DNA of 64,000 nt from NCBI GenBank assembly GCA_964563505.1, contig CAZLXW010000009.1, positions 1 through 64,000 of the forward strand. Direction: 5' to 3'. The notes beneath the pieces were generated by a model, which saw only the letters and a list, made by a program, of their open reading frames with translations, ran no database searches and had not been told where the DNA came from. Origin of the DNA: UBA1351 sp964563505 (lineage in GTDB: Bacteria > Bacillota > Clostridia > Lachnospirales > Vallitaleaceae). Position numbers and translations under genes: made by a program. Below are positions 49,369-57,282 of this stretch, one piece after another (position 1 is the stretch's first letter; every line of letters starts with the position of its first letter).

Positions 49369-50397
49369 TTAACCTCCTTGTCGATTCATTCGAATGATTA
49401 AGTACAATAAATAGGGGGAGCCAAGAATACCGGTAATTACACCAACAGGCAATCGTGTTGAAAAGGCATATTGCCCGATTAAGTCGGATCCTATTACCAA
49501 AATGGCACCAATAAGTCCTGCAGGAAATTCAGTCGGCAGTCCGCTGCCAACCCATTTTTTGGCAATAGGACCGGATAAAAAAGAAACAAAAGCAATGGGA
49601 CCGGTGACTGCGGTGGCATATGCAATCAAAAAGACGCCGGATAAGACTAAAAGCAAACGGATCAGATCAGTACGTACACCCAGACTTGTCGCGGCTTGTT
49701 CGCCCAGTTCCAGAATTCGTAAGTGTCGTCCTAAGAGAATAATCAGACTGGAAAAAATAAGAACGACGCTCACTAACCCGGGAAGTGCAGATAAACGTAC
49801 CCCATTTAAACTGCCACTTAACCAACGAAGCGCACTAGGAATATCATTTTGGTTGGAACGAAGAATCAAGTAAGATATGGCGGATTGAATCATTGCTTGG
49901 ATACCAATTCCGATGAGGATTAGTTTTCCGCCCGAAAATCCACCACTACGAGACAATAGGTAGATTATTAAAGCGACCAAAAGACCGGATATAACAGCTG
50001 CAATGGATACAAGGGGACCACTAAGGCCAAGAATAAGGATGCAAAAAACAGCAGCAATACTTGAACCGGAAGTTATACCGATAATATCAGGACTTGCTAG
50101 AGGATTACGTAATAGGTTCTGAAAGGTGCTTCCGGCAATGCCGAAAGCAAGGCCAACAAAGAGACCGGTAAGCATTCGAGGTAGACGCAATGTATAAATA
50201 GCAAATGTTGCTCCTTGTATTGATTCGCCCCCTATAACACTTATAACAGTTGATAATGGGTAGATTGTGTTGCCGAGGACTAAAGCCATACACGATAATA
50301 CAAGAACGGTGAGGATAAGTATACTTGTCAAAAAAGCCCATCGAAATCGACGTCGACGAAATCCCATAAGAAGTGTAGTTGTCATTAAATCGCTCAT
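49369..50397 (-). CDS. Iron-siderophore ABC transporter permease (FecD-like)
   Basis: The 342-residue FecCD-family permease has about ten membrane segments. GIAGSTFQNLLRNPLASPDIIGITSGS is the characteristic segment (given here in two overlapping parts: QNLLRNPLASPDIIGI, GITSGSS), and GPIAFVSFLSGPIAKKWVG is the coupling region for the ATPase. A basic N-terminus (GFRRRRFRW) precedes the first segment. It overlaps the upstream permease gene by 4 bp (ATGA). Confidence 0.94.
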   Translation of the reverse strand: MSDLMTTTLLMGFRRRRFRWAFLTSILILTVLVLSCMALVLGNTIYPLSTVISVIGGESIQGATFAIYTLRLPRMLTGLFVGLAFGIAGSTFQNLLRNPLASPDIIGITSGSSIAAVFCILILGLSGPLVSIAAVISGLLVALIIYLLSRSGGFSGGKLILIGIGIQAMIQSAISYLILRSNQNDIPSALRWLSGSLNGVRLSALPGLVSVVLIFSSLIILLGRHLRILELGEQAATSLGVRTDLIRLLLVLSGVFLIAYATAVTGPIAFVSFLSGPIAKKWVGSGLPTEFPAGLIGAILVIGSDLIGQYAFSTRLPVGVITGILGSPYLLYLIIRMNRQGG

Positions 50398-51392
50398 AAA
50401 GATTTCACCTTCGCTTTCATTGCGATAAGAATAAGAATAGGCGCCCCAATAAATGCCGTCACAATTCCGGATTCGAGTTCGCTGGGAGAACCAATGAGGC
50501 GACCGATCACATCAGCGAATAAGAGTAAAATTGCGCCAAAAACTGCAGACATAGGGATGAGTCGCTTCATACTTGGACCCAGAAGTAAACGGACAGAATG
50601 AGGCACCATTAATCCGACAAAGCCGATTGGACCGGCAATGGCGGTTGTGGCACCACAGAGGATAACACCGGCTCCGGTACTTAAGAGTCGGACAATACCG
50701 GTGCGAACGCCTAGCCCTATAGCTAATTCATCGCCTAGTGCAAGAGCATCAAGTGTTGGTGATGAGAAGAGTCCAATGAGTAAACCAATCAACAAAAAAG
50801 GGAGGACAGTAAGCATTCCTTCCCATGTTGCTCCACTGATACTGCCGACTTGCCAGAAGCGAAAGTTTGTCATTGAATCCGTCCGGGGTAATACGATGGC
50901 GCTGATTATGGATGATAATGCTGCACTTGTAGCAGCGCCGGCTAATGCTAATTTGATGGGAGTACTGCCGGACCTGCCTAAAGAGCTTATACCAAATACA
51001 AAAAGGGCAACAATACTTGAACCGAGTAATGCTAATCCAATATATTCAATCGGACGGCCAATATTAAAAAAGGCAATACCGGCAACCACAAAAAGGGAAG
51101 CGCCGGTATTAACACCAAGAATACTTGGATCCGCAATGGGATTTCGAGTAATGGCCTGCATAAGTGCGCCGGATATTCCTAGGGAAGCTCCCGCGACAAT
51201 TCCAAACAAGGTCCGTGGAATCCGCTCATGTACGACAATCTGATTGAGTGTTTCTCCTTGGTTATACATGAGTGTTTGAATAACTTCAAGAAAACCTATG
51301 TGCCGTGCTCCAAAAGCCAGAGATGCAAGTATGCTGATGCTTAACCCAATTATGCTGAGAACAATAAGCAAAAGAGGATTTATTTTTTTCAT
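50394..51392 (-). CDS. Iron-siderophore ABC transporter permease (FecC-like)
   Basis: This 332-residue FecCD-family permease has about ten membrane segments, the segment ALMQAITRNPIADPSILGVN and the coupling region GPIGFVGLMVPHSVRLLLG, which is closer to the consensus than in its partner. It forms a heterodimer with the FecD-like protein. It overlaps the genes on both sides by 4 bp (ATGA), typical of tightly coupled translation. Confidence 0.94.
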   Translation of the reverse strand: MKKINPLLLIVLSIIGLSISILASLAFGARHIGFLEVIQTLMYNQGETLNQIVVHERIPRTLFGIVAGASLGISGALMQAITRNPIADPSILGVNTGASLFVVAGIAFFNIGRPIEYIGLALLGSSIVALFVFGISSLGRSGSTPIKLALAGAATSAALSSIISAIVLPRTDSMTNFRFWQVGSISGATWEGMLTVLPFLLIGLLIGLFSSPTLDALALGDELAIGLGVRTGIVRLLSTGAGVILCGATTAIAGPIGFVGLMVPHSVRLLLGPSMKRLIPMSAVFGAILLLFADVIGRLIGSPSELESGIVTAFIGAPILILIAMKAKVKSL

Positions 51393-52432
51393 TGGTCTGT
51401 TTTCACCGCTTCTGCAAGAAGTGCTAAGTATTTATCGATAGTTGCCGGAATGGATAGAGCACTTGGAGTACCTGAAGCAGCCAGTGGTGTAGCATCTTCA
51501 ATGATAGCAACTGAACCGCTTTGAACTGCAGGTAGCGTACCGATTAAAGGATCATTTTGTAGTGATTCAAGCAATTCGTCCGTTCCATAAGTAATGATTA
51601 AATCGATATCATCAAGACGGTCAACATTTTCTGCACTCAACTCAAGGGCAAAGCTCGATGAATCTTCAGTTAATGTATTAACACTATCTGGAAATTCCAT
51701 TCCAAGGTCGAGAAGATATGCAGCGCGAGGATCTGAAGGAAGATAGACATAAAATTTTCCGAGATCGGTTGGATTAAAATAGAAGAAAGCGGCTTTTATC
51801 CCATTAAGCTCTGGATAGGCAACTGTTTTTTCTTCGATAAGTTGTTCTAAATCAGCAACGAGAGCTTTTCCTTCAGCTTCCATCCCCATACCCATAGCAT
51901 CATAGATGATTTGATCACGCCAAAATGTTTGCCAAGGTGCGGTTGGATAGGCAACAACAGGTGCAATTTCGCTAAGTAAATCATACTCTTCTTGAGTGAT
52001 TCCTGAATAAGCAGCCAAGATAACATCCGGTTGCACATCGCTAATGGCTTCAAAATCTAATCCGGCAACGTCATCAAATAAAAGTGGCTCTGTAACACCT
52101 AAATTTTCAAAAGCTTCTTTAGTCCAAGGTAATAGTCCACTGCCATCGATGACGCCGTAATTGGCAGTAGATATGCCGACAGGAAGAATTCCAAGGGCTA
52201 ATGGTGTATCTTGATTTCCCCATGAAATAGTTGCAATGCGTTCGGGCTGAAATTCAATCACCGTTTCGCCAAGGGCGTGTGTAATGGTTAGTGGGTAGTT
52301 GGAGTCTTTTACTTCAGGTGAACTGGCGGAAGCGGATTCTGTTGAAAGCTCAGGTGTTTCTGCGCATCCGGTAATCAATAATGTGAGGGTTAATATAGAA
52401 AACATAGCAATAATCTTTTTTTGTAAATACAT
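51389..52432 (-). CDS. Iron-siderophore-binding lipoprotein (FecB/FhuD-like)
   Basis: The 347-residue lipoprotein has a lipobox (ITGC, Cys23) and a Peripla_BP_2 domain: TITHALGETVIEFQPERIATI, LALGILPVGIS, and AISDVQPDVILAAYSG. It captures ferric siderophore outside the cell for the FecCD permeases. It is the first gene of the operon, and its promoter carries a Fur-like box between the -35 and -10 elements, so iron repression is likely. The exact siderophore is unknown. Confidence 0.93.
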   Translation of the reverse strand: MYLQKKIIAMFSILTLTLLITGCAETPELSTESASASSPEVKDSNYPLTITHALGETVIEFQPERIATISWGNQDTPLALGILPVGISTANYGVIDGSGLLPWTKEAFENLGVTEPLLFDDVAGLDFEAISDVQPDVILAAYSGITQEEYDLLSEIAPVVAYPTAPWQTFWRDQIIYDAMGMGMEAEGKALVADLEQLIEEKTVAYPELNGIKAAFFYFNPTDLGKFYVYLPSDPRAAYLLDLGMEFPDSVNTLTEDSSSFALELSAENVDRLDDIDLIITYGTDELLESLQNDPLIGTLPAVQSGSVAIIEDATPLAASGTPSALSIPATIDKYLALLAEAVKTDQ

Positions 52433-52477
52433 AATAATAATCTCCTTGTCTTGAATGTATTTATAATTTCTAAATGA

Positions 52478-52506
52478 ATTCTATAATCATTCTCAATAAA
52501 AGTCAA
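52478..52506 (-). promoter_or_regulatory. Fur-type promoter of the iron-siderophore operon
   Basis: On the minus strand, TTGACT (complement of 52501-52506), 17 bp and TAGAAT (complement of 52478-52483). The spacer contains TGAGAATGATTATAG (complement of 52481-52495), which matches the 7-1-7 Fur consensus TGATAATNATTATCA at 11 of its 14 defined positions. Confidence 0.75.
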
Positions 52507-52509
52507 GGA

Positions 52510-52533
52510 AAAAATGACATCATATTGTAAATT
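52510..52533. repeat. 24-bp dispersed repeat, copy 1
   Basis: AAAAATGACATC followed by ATATTGTAAATT is identical to 57182-57205, in the same orientation. It lies 3 bp upstream of the iron-operon -35 box. Confidence 0.9.
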
Positions 52534-52560
52534 CGTCTAAAGTTGGCTTGACTCTCAAAA

Positions 52561-52641
52561 TATAGTTATTTCCAAAAAAAAATGTGGAATAAGTAGCTCA
52601 AATAAGATTATTCCTGAATAAGATTATATAAAATAACTATA
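52561..52641. repeat. Nested inverted and direct repeats
   Basis: TATAGTTATTT (52561-52571) pairs with AAATAACTATA (52631-52641); inside, GGAATAA (52586-52592) pairs with TTATTCC (52608-52614). In addition AATAAGATTAT is directly repeated (52601-52611 and 52617-52627). All are exact. Confidence 0.85.
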
Positions 52642-52664
52642 GAAAAAGAAAAAAATAATTATAA

Positions 52665-52693
52665 TTGACAATTATGAACAATAACCGTATAAT
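52665..52693 (+). promoter_or_regulatory. Perfect-consensus promoter of the sulfatase cassette
   Basis: TTGACA (52665-52670), a 17-bp spacer and TATAAT (52688-52693) match the sigma-A consensus at all twelve positions. Such a promoter needs tight repression, which the overlapping operator would supply. Confidence 0.85.
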
Positions 52694-52754
52694 GTAAGCA
52701 GTTACATTATACGGTATGCATATATTTTTTTGAAACTAAATGTAACTGCTTACA
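52684..52754. promoter_or_regulatory. LacI-type operators of the sulfatase cassette
   Basis: TGTAAGCAGTTACA (52693-52706) overlaps the end of the -10 box and sits at the centre of a larger perfect palindrome with 14-bp arms (52684-52697 and 52702-52715). TGTAACTGCTTACA (52741-52754) is its exact reverse complement, 48 bp downstream. Paired operators suggest looping by the cassette's own LacI regulator (gene at 56054). Confidence 0.7.
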
Positions 52755-52785
52755 AATGGTTTTATATTGGAAAGAGAGGTTGATT

Positions 52786-54588
52786 ATGAAAGCAATAATG
52801 GTTATGTTTGATTCTTTGAATCGACATATGCTTCCAAATTACGGAGGTGATTGGGTTAAGGCTCCTAACTTTGAGCGACTTGGAAAAAAAACAATAACAT
52901 TTGATCAATGTTATGCAGGAAGTTTGCCCTGTATGCCGGCAAGGAGAGAATTACATACAGGAAGATATAATTTTTTGCATCGCAGTTGGGGACCGATAGA
53001 GCCATTTGATGACTCTATGCCGGAACTATTAAAAAATAATGGGATTTATACCCACTTGACGTCTGATCATCAACATTATTGGGAAGATGGAGGGTGTACA
53101 TATCATACTAGATATAGTTCTTGGGAAATATCGAGAGGGCAAGAAGGAGATCCTTGGAAAGGAATTCTTGGATTTGAAAAGAATGTGGAAACACCATTTA
53201 TTATGATGCAATTGATGCAAAAAAGATATGGTATGAATATGTTGAAACAAGATAATGTTAATCGAATGTACTTGAAAGATGAAAAAGACATGCCTCAAGC
53301 AATAACATTTAAAAATGGACTAGAATTTATTGAAATGAATCATGCAGAAGATTCTTGGTTTCTGCAGATTGAAACATTTGACCCACATGAACCTTTTTTT
53401 GCACCAAAACGTTTTCAGGAACTATATCCCGATGAGGATTATAAAGGAATGGAGTTTGATTGGCCACCGTATGCACCGGTTATGGAAGGTGATGATGTTG
53501 TCGGACATGGAAAAAAACAATATGCAGCACTATTAAGTATGTGTGACCATTATTTAGGTAAGGTTTTAGATATGATGGATCAACATAACATGTGGAAAGA
53601 CACGATGCTAATCGTTAATACGGATCATGGATACTTGTTAGGGGAACATGGATGGTGGTCAAAATCCGTTATGCCAACATATAATGAAATTGCGCATATC
53701 CCATTATTTGTTTGGGACCCTCGTTCGTCAAAACAAAATGAACATCGGGACGTCTTAGTTCAAACGATAGATGTTGCTCCAACACTACTTGATTTTTTTG
53801 GAGTGGAAATACCGAGAACAATGGAAGGAAAACCATTAAAAGAAACTATTCAGTCAAATAAAAAAATCAGAGAAGCAGCAATGTTTGGCTATCATGGAGG
53901 ACATGTCAACGTGACTGATGGGAAATATGTATATATGCGCGGTCCTATCCATAAAAGCAATAAGCCATTATATGAATATACGCTAATGCCAACGCATATG
54001 CGAAAAATGTTTGGCCATAATGAATTGCAAAATATTGACTTAGATAAAAGTTTTGCTTTTACACAAGGATGTCCTGTTATGAAAATTGAAGTATCAGAAC
54101 AAGGATTTATCAATCCGGCACAATTTGGATCAAAACTATTCGATTTAACAGAAAGTCCTAATCAAGAAATGGAATTGACTAACTTGGAACTAGAGATGAA
54201 AATGATTGAAATTATTCGCGGAAAAATGTTGAAGAATGAAGCGCCAAGTGAACAGTTTGAAAGATTAGGAATTCATTTAGAACGACCACTGACACGTGAG
54301 GAATTAATAAAACAAAAAGAGGAAATCAAAATAGAAGAAAGGATTTCAGGATTAGAAGGATTTGAATATGAACCGGGAGCGTTTAATCAATTAGTGACTG
54401 TACTAAATTTAATTCGGGAAAAAGAGCGAGACAAACTCTTAGAAATATTAAAAGAACAAGATGAAAATGCAAAAGAATACATAATTAAAAAGGAGGCGAT
54501 TACTAATTTGGTTCAGACACTTTCTTTAGAAGAGGAAGAAAAGGAAATGATAAGGTATTTTGTTTTTGTGGCAGGGCGAACAAACTAA
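52786..54588 (+). CDS. Cytoplasmic Cys-type sulfatase
   Basis: This 600-residue protein belongs to the type I sulfatases. The formylglycine motif is CMPAR (Cys49 to Arg53) followed by RELHTGR, so the cysteine must be oxidised by an anaerobic or aerobic maturase not found in the window. Other metal and substrate segments are MVMFDSLNRHM (N-terminal Asp), ETFDPHEPFF and NTDHGYLLGEHGWW. There is no signal peptide, unlike most polysaccharide sulfatases, so it desulfates imported sugars. GAGAGGT before the ATG at 52786 sets the start. The C-terminal 100 residues are a charged helical extension. Confidence 0.92.
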   Translation: MKAIMVMFDSLNRHMLPNYGGDWVKAPNFERLGKKTITFDQCYAGSLPCMPARRELHTGRYNFLHRSWGPIEPFDDSMPELLKNNGIYTHLTSDHQHYWEDGGCTYHTRYSSWEISRGQEGDPWKGILGFEKNVETPFIMMQLMQKRYGMNMLKQDNVNRMYLKDEKDMPQAITFKNGLEFIEMNHAEDSWFLQIETFDPHEPFFAPKRFQELYPDEDYKGMEFDWPPYAPVMEGDDVVGHGKKQYAALLSMCDHYLGKVLDMMDQHNMWKDTMLIVNTDHGYLLGEHGWWSKSVMPTYNEIAHIPLFVWDPRSSKQNEHRDVLVQTIDVAPTLLDFFGVEIPRTMEGKPLKETIQSNKKIREAAMFGYHGGHVNVTDGKYVYMRGPIHKSNKPLYEYTLMPTHMRKMFGHNELQNIDLDKSFAFTQGCPVMKIEVSEQGFINPAQFGSKLFDLTESPNQEMELTNLELEMKMIEIIRGKMLKNEAPSEQFERLGIHLERPLTREELIKQKEEIKIEERISGLEGFEYEPGAFNQLVTVLNLIREKERDKLLEILKEQDENAKEYIIKKEAITNLVQTLSLEEEEKEMIRYFVFVAGRTN

Positions 54589-54605
54589 TAAAGATGGAGG
54601 TTTAT

Positions 54606-55994
54606 ATGGAGAAGATTACTAGAAAAGCTAAATTTCATGAAGTATTAAGGTATGGTTTTGGTGGGATAGGATCAAATATTGCATTCATGCTTGTTATGGC
54701 ATACTTGATGTTCTTTTATACAGATATTTTTGGCATTAACGCAGCAGCAGTAGGTGGACTTTTTCTTGTCACAAGAATTGTAGATGCAGTAACAGATCCG
54801 CTAATGGGAATGATTGCAGACCGAACGAAATCAAGGTTTGGTAAATTTCGTGTATGGATTATTATTGGAGCGCCACTTCTAGGGGTATTAGTTGCTATGA
54901 TGTTCTCTGCACCAAATTTATCCCCAACAGGCAAGTTGGTTTATGTATATGTGACGTATATACTTTATTCTCTGATTTCAACAATGGTAAACATTCCATA
55001 TCATTCTTTAACACCGGTATTATCAGAAGATCCTGATCAAAGAACAGTTATTGCAACGGCAAAGCAATTATTGGGACAGTTTGGAATAGCTTTTGTTACT
55101 ATAGGAGCAGTGCCGATTACATTGGCATTAGGTGGTGATGCTAGGGCATGGCAAATTTACGGTATTATTTCAGGATTACTTATTATAATCTCTTTTTACA
55201 CCTGTGCATCTGGAGCAAAAGAACATGATGTATCTAATATAGAAGTGGAAACATCGGATCAAATAACATCGAATGAAGAGGCAATAACATTAAAAAAACA
55301 ATTTGCTTTAATTTTCAAAAATCGAGCACTATTAATGCTAATGATTGCATTTGGAACCGATATGATTGCTTTCGCAGGAGCAAATGCAGTTAACATTTAT
55401 TATTTTACTTATGCAGTTAAACGTCCGGAACTGATTGCGGTTGTAGGTATGTTTGGATTATTTGTTGGTGTACCAATGACCTTTACAATTCCTGCTTTAT
55501 CAAAGCGTTTTGGAAAAAAACGATTATTTATCATTGCTAGTAGTGCTCTTATCATTATTGCTAGCTCACTCTTTTTTATTCCATTTGAAGCGACCAACTT
55601 AATCGTTGTTCAAGCAGCAATACTTGCAGCTGTGTCGCCTTTTACCGGAGTGATAGGTTGGGCTATGTTAGCGGATTGCGTAGAATATGGTGAATGGGTA
55701 ACAGGTGTAAGAGGAGAAGGGACGGTATCCTCTCAACTGACATTTATAAATAAATTAGGTATGGCTTTAGGTGGTATGCTAGCAGGAGTAATGTTATCGG
55801 CTGTGGGGTATGTTGCTGGAGTAGATCAAACTCAAGAAGTTTTGAAAGCGATTGTCGGAATAAAGGCATTATTACCGGCATTGGGATATGTTTGCTCAGT
55901 TATCGCGATGATATTTTATCCAATTACAAAAGAATTTTATTACACAATGATTGAAGAGAATAAAAAAAATAGGTTGGCAAAAGAAGTGAACTAG
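54606..55994 (+). CDS. GPH family sugar:cation symporter (MelB-like)
   Basis: The 462-residue protein has twelve membrane segments and the glycoside-pentoside-hexuronide signature: YGFGGIGSNIAFMLVMAYLM, RIVDAVTDPLMGMIADRTKS (loop with Asp residues), and LADCVEYGEWVTGVRGEGTV (the conserved C-half loop). It should import a glycoside or hexuronide, perhaps sulfated, with sodium or protons, for the sulfatase encoded upstream. GGAGG before the ATG at 54606 supports the start. It follows the sulfatase by 17 bp. Confidence 0.93.
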   Translation: MEKITRKAKFHEVLRYGFGGIGSNIAFMLVMAYLMFFYTDIFGINAAAVGGLFLVTRIVDAVTDPLMGMIADRTKSRFGKFRVWIIIGAPLLGVLVAMMFSAPNLSPTGKLVYVYVTYILYSLISTMVNIPYHSLTPVLSEDPDQRTVIATAKQLLGQFGIAFVTIGAVPITLALGGDARAWQIYGIISGLLIIISFYTCASGAKEHDVSNIEVETSDQITSNEEAITLKKQFALIFKNRALLMLMIAFGTDMIAFAGANAVNIYYFTYAVKRPELIAVVGMFGLFVGVPMTFTIPALSKRFGKKRLFIIASSALIIIASSLFFIPFEATNLIVVQAAILAAVSPFTGVIGWAMLADCVEYGEWVTGVRGEGTVSSQLTFINKLGMALGGMLAGVMLSAVGYVAGVDQTQEVLKAIVGIKALLPALGYVCSVIAMIFYPITKEFYYTMIEENKKNRLAKEVN

Positions 55995-56008
55995 AATGAT
56001 AAATCGAA

Positions 56009-56043
56009 TTCTCAAGTAGAAGAACATATGTTATACTTGAGAA
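56009..56043. promoter_or_regulatory. Inverted repeat with extended -10 and ribosome binding site, upstream of LacI
   Basis: TTCTCAAGTA (56009-56018) and TACTTGAGAA (56034-56043) are perfect 10-bp arms. TGTTATACT (56029-56037), an extended -10, overlaps the right arm, and the GAAGGTG binding site starts in its last bases. It may be an operator or control translation. Confidence 0.55.
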
Positions 56044-56053
56044 GGTGATGAAA

Positions 56054-57085
56054 ATGGCAGTTACAATTTATGATGTGGCTAAAAAAGCAGGAGTATCTAC
56101 AGCCACAGTTTCAAGAGTAATCAATAAACTAGATAATGTGAAACCAAAAACTGAAAGAAAAGTTCTCGATGCAATGAAAGCATTAAATTTTGCACCTAAT
56201 ACATTAGCGCAAAATTTTGCGACAAATCGTAGCAAAATCATTGGATTGGTTACGACACTTGAAATAAGCGAACAGTCTCAAGAAATTAACAATTCAACAA
56301 ATTCGTTTTATTTTACCGAATTATTTCGTGGGATTAATATAGTCCTTCAGGAACGTGGATATGATTTGCTTATTATCAATGCAAATGAGGAAGTTAATGG
56401 TTTTTGGAATTCATTAATTCAAAAGAAAAGAATCGATGGTTTAATTGTCAGTATGCAAATAAGTAATACAGAAGCGTTTCGAAAAGTAATTCAAGAAAAA
56501 TTACCTTTAGTATATGTGGGTAAGATATTGGATTATGATCAGGGGATGCATGTTTATGCGCATTATTATAAATATACGGATCAAATACTTAGGTACTTTT
56601 ATGAGAATGGACATTATAAAATTCTCTTTATAAGCTACAGAGAACAAAAGCATATGATAAATATGTGGGAACAATTAAACTTCAAAAGTTACAATAAAAT
56701 GGAAATTGATTATATTGAGTTGCCGGTCAATTCTTCAAGTGATGTGATTAATGGTATGATTTGTGAAATATATAGTCATGAAAAAATACCTACAGCAATA
56801 TTTGTTGATGAATTATCGGTGGTGCAACCGATTATGAGCATTTTAAATAGTCTTGGATATGCTGTTCCTGAAGATGTGTCAATGATTTCGGTTGAACATA
56901 TAAAAGGTTTTGGAAATAGTTATTATCCTAGGATAACAAATGTGCATGTGCCAGTTTATGAAATGGGAAAAGCAACGGCAACGCTTTTGTTGGATTACAT
57001 TGAAGGAAAAGAAACTATATACGATTGTCAAATCACTTTAGAATCAGAATTAATTCAAAGAGATAGTGTTAAACCAATCAATTAA
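56054..57085 (+). CDS. LacI family regulator of the sulfatase cassette
   Basis: This 343-residue protein starts with a LacI helix-turn-helix (VTIYDVAKKAGVSTATVSRVIN, residues 3-24), hinge (NFAPNTLAQNFATNRS) and effector domain (FYFTELFRGINIVLQERGYD, VPEDVSMISVEH). The ATG at 56054 is 6 nt after GAAGGTG; the in-frame GTG and ATG just upstream overlap that site. It most likely represses the sulfatase and symporter genes through the paired operators at 52693 and 52741. A terminator follows. Confidence 0.92.
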   Translation: MAVTIYDVAKKAGVSTATVSRVINKLDNVKPKTERKVLDAMKALNFAPNTLAQNFATNRSKIIGLVTTLEISEQSQEINNSTNSFYFTELFRGINIVLQERGYDLLIINANEEVNGFWNSLIQKKRIDGLIVSMQISNTEAFRKVIQEKLPLVYVGKILDYDQGMHVYAHYYKYTDQILRYFYENGHYKILFISYREQKHMINMWEQLNFKSYNKMEIDYIELPVNSSSDVINGMICEIYSHEKIPTAIFVDELSVVQPIMSILNSLGYAVPEDVSMISVEHIKGFGNSYYPRITNVHVPVYEMGKATATLLLDYIEGKETIYDCQITLESELIQRDSVKPIN

Positions 57086-57100
57086 ACAATTAAGTAATTA

Positions 57101-57140
57101 AAAAGCTGAAGTGCTGCTAGAATAGCGGTCTTCAGCTTTT
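57101..57140 (+). terminator. Terminator after the LacI gene
   Basis: AAAAGCTGAAG (57101-57111) and CTTCAGCTTTT (57130-57140) pair perfectly and the inner sequence extends the stem with G-U pairs. The left A-run makes it bidirectional in principle. Confidence 0.85.
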
Positions 57141-57181
57141 AGTTTTAGTTTAGGTATTAAAATTATCACAAAAAAACATAC

Positions 57182-57205
57182 AAAAATGACATCATATTGT
57201 AAATT
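57182..57205. repeat. 24-bp dispersed repeat, copy 2
   Basis: It is identical to 52510-52533 and in the same orientation. It lies 77 bp upstream of the ChvE-like binding-protein gene and includes the first TGTAAAT of a direct repeat (57198-57204 and 57218-57224). Confidence 0.9.
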
Positions 57206-57224
57206 TTCCCCGATTCCTGTAAAT
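57198..57224. promoter_or_regulatory. 20-bp-spaced direct repeat before the ChvE operon
   Basis: TGTAAAT occurs at 57198-57204 and 57218-57224. The second copy overlaps the -35 position of a TATAAT at 57245-57250. The geometry resembles AraC-type activator sites, and a YesM-like kinase is encoded at the end of the window. Confidence 0.45.
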
Positions 57225-57282
57225 ACAAATAGTTGAATAATGCATATAATAAGTTCATATCAAGATTTGAAAGGAGCAAAAT

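Larger units (their letters stand above)
52433..52785. other. Structured 353-bp divergent intergenic region
   Basis: No coding frame is supported here. From left to right it holds the iron-operon promoter with Fur-like box (52478-52506), one copy of a 24-bp repeat (52510-52533), nested inverted repeats (52561-52641), and a consensus promoter with two operator copies for the sulfatase gene (52665-52754). Confidence 0.85.

Noticed and set aside
50638..51243. 201-codon open frame antisense to the FecC-like permease
   Set aside because: Same reasons: shadow of a hydrophobic membrane-protein gene, no binding site, low-complexity Pro/Ala/Ser composition.
52702..52734. Second, leftward promoter in the sulfatase palindrome
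   Set aside because: The palindrome supplies a TATAAT on the minus strand, but there is no acceptable -35 at the right distance.
52534..57181. Composite transposon between the 24-bp repeats
   Set aside because: No transposase, integrase or terminal inverted repeats are seen. Only the repeat pair remains as evidence, so it is listed as an observation.
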